Below are positions 22,249-32,195 of a DNA stretch of 64,000 nt, one piece after another. The notes beneath the pieces are model-generated. The model worked only from the letters and a program-made list of their open reading frames with translations. It ran no database searches and was not told where the DNA came from. A program made the translations under genes and the position numbers. The stretch lies in contig LATX02000196.1 of NCBI GenBank assembly GCA_001466705.2, positions 124,001 through 188,000 on the forward strand. The letters are read 5' to 3'. Source of the DNA: Moniliophthora roreri (lineage: Eukaryota > Basidiomycota > Agaricomycetes > Agaricales > Marasmiaceae). Position 1 is the stretch's first letter, and every line of letters begins with the position of its first letter.

Positions 22249-23181
22249 GTTTGAGAAGATAAGAGGGGCTTGAACGACTACTGCTGGTTGTTCGAGTGAA
22301 GAATCTTGGTCGAAGCAAGGAGGCTTTTTAAGCCCTTTCTCTACATCATGACGGCGACCTGAGGCTCTGAACCTGAAAAAAAAAAAATACAAACACACAT
22401 CCAACGGGAGTTGTTGCGCAGAAATGAATATGTTGTGGAGACCATGTTGAAGTGGAGCTCTTGAGAAGTACAGCATGATGGAAAAGTGAGATATGATGGA
22501 ACTGTTGCAGATAGAATCAACACAGAAAACCCTGCTCAAAAGCTTTTGTGGCGTTTGAGTTGACAGATGAGAACGGCTAAATGAATTCAAACACTTTCAC
22601 AGACGGTCAACTTGGCAGTTGATGTATAAAATCTCCGTGATGACACATTGAGGCTATGGGCAAAAAATGAAGAAAAAAAAAGACTGGGAAAGCGTCGGGC
22701 GAATCGTAATGCATGATGCATGGATGAGGGGCCATCATGTCATGAATGATGATTGAGTTCCGTAACTTTGGGTTGACTTTGAGTGGACGCGGCCTGTGCA
22801 GTTGAACATCATGAGATGGAAGATATCGACATCAACATTCTGAACAAAAAGTACCGTTTGAGGCGTGGTTTTTGGGAAAAGTTATGCAAATGGGAGTAGG
22901 GAAGGTGCCTGTCAAATCTTGACTCCAAGTCCAGCCTCGAGGCCAACCTTCCCTTCGATGCTGCTCCGAGCTTCGATGTTGCTAAGGGTCCTTATCATAG
23001 CACATGGGATTCCAAGCTTTGAGAGTACCGTGGCGGCAAGGGATCTCCTGATATCGATTGAGCATTGACACTGACAGCCAGCATGTTGGAGAACATGGAA
23101 GTAGGAGAACAACCTTGAGATAACGACCGCGGAGATTAGACGCTCAATCATTGTGAATGCAATCTTTAAAAAACAAGGTGC
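22249..23181. other. Hydrophobin 1 upstream region and unassigned DNA
   Basis: The first 100 bp share the 5' leader and core promoter with the other hydrophobins. An A-run lies at 22376-22386. A 79-codon minus-strand frame at 22912-23151 has no recognisable features and is not called. Confidence 0.45.
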
Positions 23182-23225
23182 GGTCCTATAGTGTAGCGGT
23201 TATCACATCGAATCCTGATAGGACC
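23182..23225 (+). pseudogene. Internally deleted tRNA relic (44 nt)
   Basis: GGTCCTA (23182-23188) and TAGGACC (23219-23225) form a perfect 7-bp acceptor stem. TAGTGTAGCGG is an A-box, and TCGAATCC followed by CTGA is the 3' half of the T-arm. The anticodon arm, variable loop and 5' T-stem are missing, so the isotype cannot be read. Confidence 0.65.
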
Positions 23226-23290
23226 TTTAGTTTTGCTCCTAGTCAGCATACATATGCATTTTAATTAAACATGTAACGAATGTAAAAAGG

Positions 23291-24502
23291 TCAAGACCAC
23301 GCCACACCCTGTATATACTCTGCACCCTGTTGCGAAACGCACCTCTGCCAAACACCCTTCACCTCCGGCCGACTGTTGATACAATCCACCACCTCGGCCG
23401 CACAATTACTTGAAGTCGCAACCAAGAAACACACCACAACAGATATGATGTCTGTCCGATGATCCCTCGGCCCAGTGACCAGAACCCTCGGTGCAATCCA
23501 TTCAGGTAAACTCCTCAACCCAATACCACTTGATCGTATAAACTCCCTTGCTGCCGCCATTTGTCGAGGACCCAACCTCGCCAAACCCTCCGAGTCCCTC
23601 AAGCCATAATCCGACGATGCAGAGTAATGCGCCGCTCCAAGGAACAAATGCGCATGCTCCGGTACCATATCCAGCAACTCTGGGTCCCTGGACAAGACAC
23701 TCATCTGCGACTCGTACCGCCGATGAGAGTGCGGTTTAGCTGAGATTCGAAGGTATTTCGTCTTGTGCCGGTCAGTGGCGTATTTGATTGCGGATGTGGA
23801 TTCGGAATGTATGATTTGAACGATATGAGTGAACCGCTTGCCTTCGTCTGCTCGAAGTTCTTCTGCTTTCTTTAGTCCTTCAAATGCTTTGGCGTCGTCT
23901 TCGAATGCGACGTAGATCCCGTTGGTAATGTGCTGGAGACACCGTGATTCGTTCTTCATCGGCCGATAGATGGGGCGCTGAGGTGTGGGTGCGGATGGGG
24001 GTGCGGGTACGGGTGTTTTGGCATTTGCGGACGGGATTGGTATGGGTGTCGATGAAGGTCCCGCTCCTGAGAAAAGAAGGCGGGGTATAGGTTTTAATAG
24101 GGAGGAACGAAGTCGTAAACCGGACAAGGGATTACTGGAGCTCCTCTTCGGAGAGCTTGTAGGAGATGAAGTGCAAGGAGAAGGTGGTGGCAGACTCAAT
24201 GACAGTCTGGTTACATGCTTCGAAGCGACTGGAGAAGCTGGTGATGTTTGCAAAGGAGATGGAGGTGGAAGGCTACAATTCGCCTGGGTCGCAGAGCGAA
24301 AGAGTGGTGGGATAACCAAGCTCCTGCGCAGAACCAATTTTGACTTGAAAAGTACATTGGATGTCGACGACTTCCCTAATGTCGTTGGAGGGGTATTCGT
24401 TTGAGGAGCAGTCGAAGACGACGAGGTCATACTTGGGTTGACAGTGCTGCATCCCGTCCTTAAGTCCACCGCTGTGGACTGTAGTGGATCGTCTAGAGAC
24501 AT
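23291..24502 (-). CDS. Hypothetical protein with a dual-specificity-phosphatase-like C-terminal domain, catalytic Cys absent
   Basis: 403 aa from 24502, or 379 aa from the in-frame ATG at 24430 (MTSSSSTAPQ, which looks more like a native start). The first 180 residues are Ser/Pro-rich and disordered. From NGIYVAFEDDAKAF the remainder looks like a folded domain: THIVQIIHSES, YLRISA, HAHLFLGAAH and RVLVTGPRDHRTDIISVVV have the order of DUSP strands and P-loop. The phosphatase signature HCxxGxxR is replaced by TGPRDHRTD without the Cys. I infer a pseudophosphatase or unrelated fold; the family is not recognised with certainty. Single exon, unusual here. Confidence 0.55.
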   Translation of the reverse strand: MSLDDPLQSTAVDLRTGCSTVNPSMTSSSSTAPQTNTPPTTLGKSSTSNVLFKSKLVLRRSLVIPPLFRSATQANCSLPPPSPLQTSPASPVASKHVTRLSLSLPPPSPCTSSPTSSPKRSSSNPLSGLRLRSSLLKPIPRLLFSGAGPSSTPIPIPSANAKTPVPAPPSAPTPQRPIYRPMKNESRCLQHITNGIYVAFEDDAKAFEGLKKAEELRADEGKRFTHIVQIIHSESTSAIKYATDRHKTKYLRISAKPHSHRRYESQMSVLSRDPELLDMVPEHAHLFLGAAHYSASSDYGLRDSEGLARLGPRQMAAAREFIRSSGIGLRSLPEWIAPRVLVTGPRDHRTDIISVVVCFLVATSSNCAAEVVDCINSRPEVKGVWQRCVSQQGAEYIQGVAWS

Positions 24503-25215
24503 TCATCTGACAGAGATGTCTCACTTCCTCCATATCCATCCATCCATATCCAAACTAATTCGAATAGTCCAAAGACATGCAAGGTCAATGTCTGACCCAC
24601 TACGGGGTAGTCCATCCCGAGCTTTATCGGCCTGTATTGCAGCCCATCAAGAACGAGGTGCAACTGGACTAGGAGCTACAAGCCATGTTTGATCGCTGAT
24701 TCAACGCAGGACTATCCGAGTCGATCTGAATGCTGACGCCTCTCCTAAAGGGTCGGAAAATGGACTGCTTGAAAGATCCCTTGTACTCACCCGAGGATAT
24801 TTTCCCAAATCCTCCACCTCCACAATTCAGTCTCATTCAACCTAGAAAAAGCCCGCTCAGAATACAATTCCTAATTTACCTGTGTGAACCCGAGCAGCGC
24901 TCAAGAGCTCATCGCGGTTGATGGTAACGGGACAAGAGCGTTCCTCGTCACATGAGACCAACGACTCCTTCCCGGCCCTGAGCAAATCATCCAATACGAG
25001 GCTATTACAACATATGCATGTAAAGCGTCTGTGGATTGTGGTACCGAAGTAATATGTGCAATAGAAGAGTGTAATATCGGAAGTAATACACATGTGCATT
25101 AAGATAAACGGTAATGGGCTTGTTGCGAACATGAACGTGAAAGCGAACGTAAATGCGTGGTGTAATGTACCAATGTCGTGCCCTAATTCCAGCCAATTGC
25201 GTTGTTCTATGGTTA
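24503..25215. other. Intergenic region
   Basis: No gene recognised on either strand; AT-rich around 25000-25160. Confidence 0.4.
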
Positions 25216-25994
25216 TCAAATGACAGCCGCTCCTAATAATACTCCGAGGAATGCGACAGTCAAGCTGAGAATTGTACCCTGACCTGCGGCAAAGTCAATG
25301 GGAGAAATAGCACCGTTCGTACCGCCTGGAGAGGACGCTCCCGAGCTGGTGGGTGCCGGTGGTGCATTGGATTGCCCAGCCGAAGAACTGGCCGATAGAG
25401 ATGTAACCGAGAATGAAAGAGAGGTGCTGGTGGAAGCAATAGCGCAGAATTGCTGGGATAGACTTTCTGCGGTGGCAAGTTCCTGTGGACAGCCCTGGGC
25501 AATGTATGAAATAAGTTGAGTAGTGAAATTACCGCTAGAAGAAAAAAGTACAGTCAGTTCCCACTCGTAAACTTGTGAAATATAACACGCACCTGCGACA
25601 ATAGCAATCCGCAGGTACAAGGTTGTCACATCCAGCGTCAGATACTGCTTTCTGGAAGGAATTCACCACTGGATATACATCGTCAATCGTGTTTTCTTCA
25701 TTATTGAAAACCATTCAACTCACCGCAAGGAGAATATGGGCCCAACGGAGGCAGTGACATAGTACTCTGAGGCGCTGAGCTTGTCGCGGATGCAGATACG
25801 CTGGCAGAGCCGCTCGACGCAGCACTCGAAGCCGTCCCAATTGCTGTACCCGTTACACTCCCAGTGACGGTTTCGGGTGGAGGTGCCTGCGATGCTTGAC
25901 CCCATGTAAAGGATACAATTTGGAGAAAAAGAAGGAATGAAAGAGGCAAGTTCTTGAATTGGAGGGTGATACCAGGCATGATGATTACGGTCAT
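25216..25994 (-). CDS. CFEM-like GPI-anchored cell-surface protein
   Basis: 221 aa from ATG 25994 (216 from 25979). Exons 25724-25994, 25593-25668, 25216-25534. A hydrophobic signal peptide (LPLSFLLFLQIVSFTWG) is followed by a Ser/Ala/Thr stalk, then a Cys-domain: PCVVNSFQ, AGCDNLVPADCYC, IAQGCPQEL, QQFCA. This gives six of the eight cysteines expected of CFEM, including the diagnostic ADCYC. A second Ser/Gly-rich stalk and a terminal hydrophobic stretch (ILSLTVAFLGVLLGAAVI) predict a GPI anchor. CFEM proteins act in haem/iron capture, adhesion or wall structure; which applies here is unknown. Confidence 0.75.
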
Positions 25995-27271
25995 TATCGT
26001 CGACGATGTCGAAAGCTCCAGTTAACCTCACCACCTTTCAAATTGCCCCAAATTGCGCAGCATCACGCGCCGAACGTCAGGGTCAGTCGAAACGGCCGTA
26101 AGCGCCGAGCACAGCTTTTGACACTCCGCCACTGGCTTCCTTAGTTGCCCTCGCATTCAAGCACCAGCTTGACTCTTTCTCCCCTTGCTCAGGCAGCTGG
26201 ATGTCGACTACTGGATGATCTTGAGAAACACAACAGCACTTGACTGCCTAGATCTCTGGAACATGATTGGAATCTGCCCCTTGAATCTTGATGTAGTGTT
26301 GATCCTTCGGTCAACGACAAGAAAAGTTTCTCCGCCTCTTAGGCTTAGCTTCGTGGACCTTGTGGCGCTTTAGATTCGAGCGCACAATGGAAATCGCACT
26401 TCCCTGGTTGGTCTCTTCATACTTACATGAAGTAAAGTCTAGTTTTCTGGGGTTATTTCGACAATCGGCCGATAGCAATGCTTTAGTGCTTCGAATTCTA
26501 GTGACTCACTCAATCATCTTCTCGCGTCAAGTCTCAGCAGTGAGAATCAGAACAGATTATCGTCTTCTCCGGCCTTAATTGGCTCAATGAGAGATTCTGT
26601 CATTACCACGGAGGAACATGAGGCACTTGGGCTGGCAGGGAAACGGTACTGTAAGCGTTCTAAATTCTCTGTCCTCCGGTAGCTGATGCACTCTTTTCAG
26701 TCGACCTCTGACGCATACTTTCGTCACAGAAATAGGAAAAGTATTCCCTATATGACGTCCAGTTGCCGTCTCCATCCATCAATACACTCCCTGGGGAGTT
26801 CCGGTCCTTTATGGCATTAATCATCCCATGTCAGGAATGATTGCCCCTCTTCATCCGCTCGACATGCAATCAGAACTGAGTGAGTCACTTTTGTTTGTTA
26901 TGCCAATTCATCTTGGGCATTTGACGCCGTCTTTATGTCTTTTTCAGGGTCGATGTGTTCGTTCACCTTTTCTTCATGTCATTCACATCTATCACATCAT
27001 GCCACGAGAGGTTTTCCGACCGCAGAAGCTATTCATTGCTGTATCACACATCCACTCAGCCATTGTTTCTCACTGCTAAACAGAAGCTCCACTTCAGCAT
27101 GGGCTCCAAAACGTATTTGATTGTTCTCGCATAGGCACACACAGAACTCATGTTCAACATCTAAGCAACCTTGCGGGGCGCTGAGGTGTATAAAAGCCTC
27201 CTTGCTTCGACCAAGATTCTTCACTCGAACAACCAGCAGTAGTCGTTCAAGCCTCTCTCATCTTCTCAAAC
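25995..27271. other. Intergenic region with the hydrophobin 2 core promoter
   Basis: TATAAAA at 27189-27195, 77 nt before the ATG, then a 5' leader shared with hydrophobins 1, 3 and 4. Upstream 26828-27060 is a diverged version of the blocks before hydrophobins 3 and 4 (for example TATCACATCATGCCACGAG). No other gene seen. Confidence 0.55.
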
Positions 27272-27722
27272 ATGCAATTCAAGCTCTTCTCTCTTGCTGC
27301 CCTCGCTACCCTTGCGGCTGCCACACCGACTCGTCGCGGTGGTCAACCCGCCAGCAGCTGCAGCACTGGCCCCATTGAATGCTGCAACACTGTCACAAAT
27401 GCCGGCGATCCTGCTGCTGCAGGTATCCTTTCATTGATCGGCGTTGTTGTCCAGGACCTCAACGTCGTCGTCGGCCTTACTTGCTCCCCTGTCACTGTCA
27501 TCGGTGCCGGTGGATCTGGATGGTTAGTTTTCACTGTTCCTGATATCATATGTGATGTTGACTGCGGTTTTATAGCTCTGCCAATCCTGTTTGCTGCAGT
27601 GACAATTCTCACGGTAGGCTTTCAAGGACCTTCCCGTTTCTTTTATTTGGACAAATACTGACTATTTCATTCCAGGTGGCCTCATCTCTATTGGATGTGT
27701 CCCCGTTGACCTGAACCTCTAA
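27272..27722 (+). CDS. Class I hydrophobin 2
   Basis: 111 aa. Exons 27272-27522, 27576-27613, 27676-27722 (TAA). Signal peptide MQFKLFSLAALATLAAATPT and all eight cysteines; after splicing the end reads SANPVCCSDNSHGG then ISIGCVPVDLNL. It encodes the same mature core as hydrophobins 3 and 4, and its introns are almost identical to theirs, so duplication was recent or conversion is active. Confidence 0.95.
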
Positions 27723-30276
27723 GGGACATTATCTCTTTCTTTGACTTGACGGAGAGGTTACTATTTGGATATGGGCACGCGTATCTAACTATGTATTCAA
27801 CTTTGCGTTCGAGTCGGACTGTATTTGGTTTTGTGTTGTATGAATGATGTGTTTGTTGTGTTGTGCAATGTACTCGTGTTGGTCTGGTGTATACTTCTGA
27901 GGGATTTTGAGGTTACAGTGTGAAGACTACTGAGCGTGAATGAGCGTGAAGCATTGGCGCTGCTTGGGCGCTTCTGAGCGAGACGCCTAACTTTTTACGG
28001 CGTACCAAGATGCGGTTTTCAAGGGAATTTCTTCACCGACGAGATTCTAGGACTACGATACGAAGACCGATGTTGGTCCAATGACGCTCCATGTTTGTGT
28101 TTCTTGATCTCATGCTCGAAATCCTACTAAATACGACTTCGGTATTGCTATGACCAGACGCTGCGAAAAAAGGTACAGGAAGCTGGTCCATGCGCAATTT
28201 TCCCACGCTCAGTCTTCTGTTCTATTCTCTATCCTCTCCTCCACCTACTCGAACTACCGTCACTTTACCATCTCTCTAGACACAGCCAATGTCAAGATAC
28301 TGATAAGCACAAACCCATACATCAAAGCCCAAGACTATGATACGAAGGAGTAGCTTGGTAGGGCTTTGCACGACTTTGTGGCCATTTGGAGCACTGAGCG
28401 CGTCTTGTTACGCTTTATGCATGCGCTGACTCTCCTATCTAACCAAGGTACCTGCTAGTCAGTGGTTTAATGCATCCTAAAGAGTCATACTACGTACATG
28501 ATCATCGTAGTCGGCCACGTACATTGCCCTTCGCATATGCTCAGCGCCACTGACTCTTACTCTGGTAGTTGGCAGTCTTATTACCGCCGTCGTCGTACTA
28601 GTGAGTTCTATATCTCCTGGTTGTCCTACTCATACATTGTTGACATATCTAGACTAGTGTATTGAGCTAGGCGAGGCGTTAGTATGAAGTTTCGGAAAGC
28701 GCGCGTTAAGCGAACACCCCAGGTTTGCGCCCTCGTGCCGCAAAGGATGCGACCTGGGGTGTCTGGTACACATAACTTGTATCGGAGTTTGTCCAAATTT
28801 AGACCATGGAGTATCTTTAGCGCATGTGCGATCTCCTTCCGGATCGCTAACCGTGACCGACCCACTTTCCTATGAAAACAGACAGTCAATTCTAACTTGA
28901 TATATCCCTAAGGCTTCTGCTATTGTTCTAAACAGCAAGTATCGAACAAATTAAGAGGCTCTGAGGAATTTGATGACTAGCGAGCTGACCGCGGTGAATT
29001 CAGGGACGATTTGTGGGGATAACGTTAGGGTCAACAGGAACCCGTTCACCTGCCCTGAAGATTTGTACAGGTGCGCCGGATCATACAGTAAACTTTCTGA
29101 CAGCTCTAATATAATCATCAACAGTGTCCCATCAGTGCTCTGGACGCCCGCAATGGCTGATCAGCTGGTAGCTCCACAGAGGTTTTTTTTGAGACGTAAA
29201 GATGGGCAGTAGGGCGAGGCCTTAAGGGATCTGGCTCCCGTGTAGGTAAGGGACTTTCATCTCTTGTCGTGGTGCATTCTCTACGTCACTTTACCAGGTG
29301 CCCAAGTCATTGAACGAGAGCGTCGACGCGATCACCATGAATATCCATTCAATGCATATGTGAACGAAGTGCAGCCGGGAATTGCGCTTATGGTTTCCAT
29401 TGACAACAGTGACGTTGAAGCCTCGGGCGAAGTGTTGGGATCTTGTCTACTGACCGATGTCCAGTGCATGAAGTGACGTCGAGCCTGCTGACTCCTTGCT
29501 ATTTCAAGATGTCCAAATAGGACGCGGGCCATTCCGCGGGGATTCGACGAGAATTTCTTCCTAGCTGCGTAAGGGAACACCAAGAATCCCGCGAGACGGT
29601 TTGGGCTGCTTTGGATTCTGTGTCCTCACGGCAGTTTCCCAGAAGGCTTCCTCTGACGAATGCTTACATCGAGAAACATACGACAAGTATTCCGAACGAC
29701 TCGATCGGGATTGTTATCGACGCCGAACATCGTTGTCATTCTTGCAAAAACTCCTTGACCTTCACTGTTTTAGGTTATCAATCATCCCGTGTCAAGATTC
29801 AAGTAACACCATCCCCCCTCTCTCAACCACTCAACAGACCTAAAACTGGTCAAATAGCTTCTGTGCGTCATTCCAAGTCATCTAGGACATTTAACGCCGC
29901 CTCGTGTCTATTTCAGGGACAGAATCTGTTGGAAACGGTCACTTGAGTGAGCTCATCTCATGGCATGTAAATCTATCACATCACGCCACAAACGGTTCTC
30001 CGAACGTACCGAACGTAAAGCCATTCATTGCTGCATCACACATTCACTCAGCCCACCGTTCCGCCTTTGTTTTGTGTTTCTCACTGCTGGACGAGCTCTT
30101 CGACATGGGCTCCACAACGTACTCGATTATTCTTGCACAGGCGCATACAGAACTCGTGTTCAAAAGCTGAGGAACTTTCCAGGCTCTAAGGTGTATAAAA
30201 GCCTCATCGTTTCAACCAAAATTCTTCACTCGAACAACCAGCAGTAGTCGTTCAAGCCTCTCTCATCTTCTCAAAC
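27723..30276. other. Intergenic region (2.55 kb) between hydrophobins 2 and 3
   Basis: 27723-29640 has no recognisable gene. From about 29640 the sequence is homologous to the region before hydrophobin 4, becoming near-identical from 29838. TATAAAA at 30194-30200. Confidence 0.5.
28714..28762. repeat. 11-bp inverted repeat with 27-nt loop
   Basis: ACACCCCAGGT (28714-28724) pairs perfectly with ACCTGGGGTGT (28752-28762). It is isolated in gene-free DNA; role unknown. Confidence 0.5.
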
Positions 30277-30975
30277 ATGCAATTCAAGCTCTTCTCTCTT
30301 GCTGCCCTCGCCACCCTTGCGGCTGCCACACCGACTCGCCGTGGTGGTCAACCCGCCAGCAGCTGCAGCACTGGCCCCATTGAATGCTGCAACACTGTCA
30401 CAAATGCCGGCGATCCTGCTGCTGCAGGTATCCTTTCATTGATCGGCGTTGTTGTCCAGGACCTCAACGTCGTCGTCGGCCTTACTTGCTCCCCTGTCAC
30501 TGTCATCGGTGCCGGTGGATCTGGATGGTTAGTTTTCACTGTTCCTGATATCATATGTGATGTTGACCGCGGTTTTATAGCTCTGCCAACCCTGTTTGCT
30601 GCAGTGACAATTCTCACGGTAGGCTTTCAAGGACCTTCCTGTTTCTTTTATTTGGACAAATACTGACTATTTCATTCTAGGTGGCCTCATCTCTATTGGA
30701 TGTGTCCCCGTTGACCTGAACCTCTGAGGGACATTATCTCTTTCTTTGACTTGACGGAGAGGTTACTGTTTGGATATGGTTGCGCGTATCTAGATATGTA
30801 TTCAATAACGTCGTCTTCAAGTCGGACTGTGTTTGTTCTCAGTTGTATTAGTATTCGTTACGTTGTACTCGTGTTTATCATGATGATACAATGGCTCTTG
30901 ACTCAAGTCCGGCGTCCGCGTCTAGACCATGTTCAGCCATACACACGTGATCGCGAACTTCGTCGGCCGAAAGAC
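29838..30975 (+). repeat. Segmental duplication unit 1 (hydrophobin 3 block)
   Basis: About 1.1 kb, near-identical to 35310-36515, including promoter, the whole gene with introns, and the 3' flank through the shared GTCTAGACCA. At the 3' edge the copies diverge by a short insertion in the second block. Confidence 0.85.
30277..30727 (+). CDS. Class I hydrophobin 3
   Basis: 111 aa. Exons 30277-30527, 30581-30618, 30681-30727 (TGA). Eight Cys in canonical spacing with the same signal peptide as hydrophobin 2; the mature protein is essentially the same. It lies inside a duplicated block whose partner holds hydrophobin 4. Confidence 0.95.
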
Positions 30976-31550
30976 AAATCTCGACTCGGTACTTATTGCA
31001 ACCACCTTTCTTTCCAACCTCATGCTTTCACCGCTACCGAAGCCCTATTCCTGGTATACGCATAGTCACACACAAAGAGCCCACAGTGACTACATCCATT
31101 CATCGCTCCGAGACACTGACTGGCAACTTAAGACCGGCTTCCCAGTTCCGCGAGTCTGAAAGGTCTAATCGCTGCAAGTTCTGTGCGCTATCTTGGACAC
31201 TCTCATATCTGACACTGTATTTTGTCTCTATTTCGGGTCCGAGGTGTGGCGAAAACGACCACTCGGACTCACCACCACTTTAAGTTCATCTTTCCCCATG
31301 TCATTCACATCTATCACATCATGCCGCGAGATCAAGTTTTTCCGATTGCTCATTGCTGTTACTTCAGCTACCGAATTGCCTTCGTCCTATGATGATTCTC
31401 ACTACTGTCGAGCAGCATGCGTGGATCAAGCCGAGACACTCAGGGCTCTAAGGTGCACAAAGCCTTCCTGTTTCGACTTTTATTCTTCAGGTTTCAAGTT
31501 GCTCGAGCGTTCAGAAGTAGTTCTTCAAGCCTCTCTCATCTTTTCCAATA

Positions 31551-31960
31551 TGCACTCCACACTCGCCTTTCTCACTGTTCTCACCAATCTTGTGACTACT
31601 ACACCGATTCGTCGTACTGACAAGCCCGCTAGCGAATGTAGCGCTGACGACCTTCAGTGCTGCCAGAACACTGGAACCATCAAGGACCTGGGGATAACAC
31701 CCTTGTTGGTGTTAACTGCACCTCTATCACCGATATTGATGCTAGTAGTGCCTCATGGTCAGTTTTATTTTTCAGGCTGACGGACATTCACAAGACTGAT
31801 TGTCCCTGTTACCATTACAGTTCTACCAAACCTCTTCGCTGCTCAGACGGCCTCCGTAAGCTGCTGTTATCTTTCCTCCTTTTGGGCTTTAACGAATACT
31901 GGTTTTCGTACTAGCGGAGGGGGTCATTCGCCGTTCCATGTGTAGCACGAATAGTAACTA
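31551..31960 (+). pseudogene. Decayed hydrophobin copy
   Basis: ATG 31551, a diverged signal peptide (MHSTLAFLTVLTNLVTTTP) and Cys1 to Cys3 (ECSADDLQCC) are recognisable. About 31690-31700 a 1-nt loss shifts the frame: the expected VGVNCTSITD reads only in the next frame. The equivalents of exon 2 (31821-31857, 37 nt, not 38) and exon 3 (31915 on) are visible, but the Cys6-Cys7 pair reads Arg-Cys. The promoter also lost its TATA: GTGCACAAAGCC replaces GTGTATAAAAGCC at about 31452. Confidence 0.82.
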
Positions 31961-32195
31961 GTCATTATTTGGACATGGGCACGTGTGTCTAGTTGTGTTC
32001 GCAACATGTTGTTCTCGTCATTGCTGCAAGCGATCCCCCGGTAACCTGTATTACACTACCAGCCTGCCCTACAGATATCACACCGTCACGTCCAATCGAC
32101 AATTTCCTCGTATCCTTCATTGTTCAACATGTCCAACTTCCACACTTTGGAAACGTCTAAGTCATCACTCCATCAGAACCACACTCGCATTCCCG

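Noticed and set aside
22912..23151. 79-codon minus-strand frame with a CQCQC stretch
   Set aside because: No signal peptide, no homologous pattern, no splice context; probably chance.
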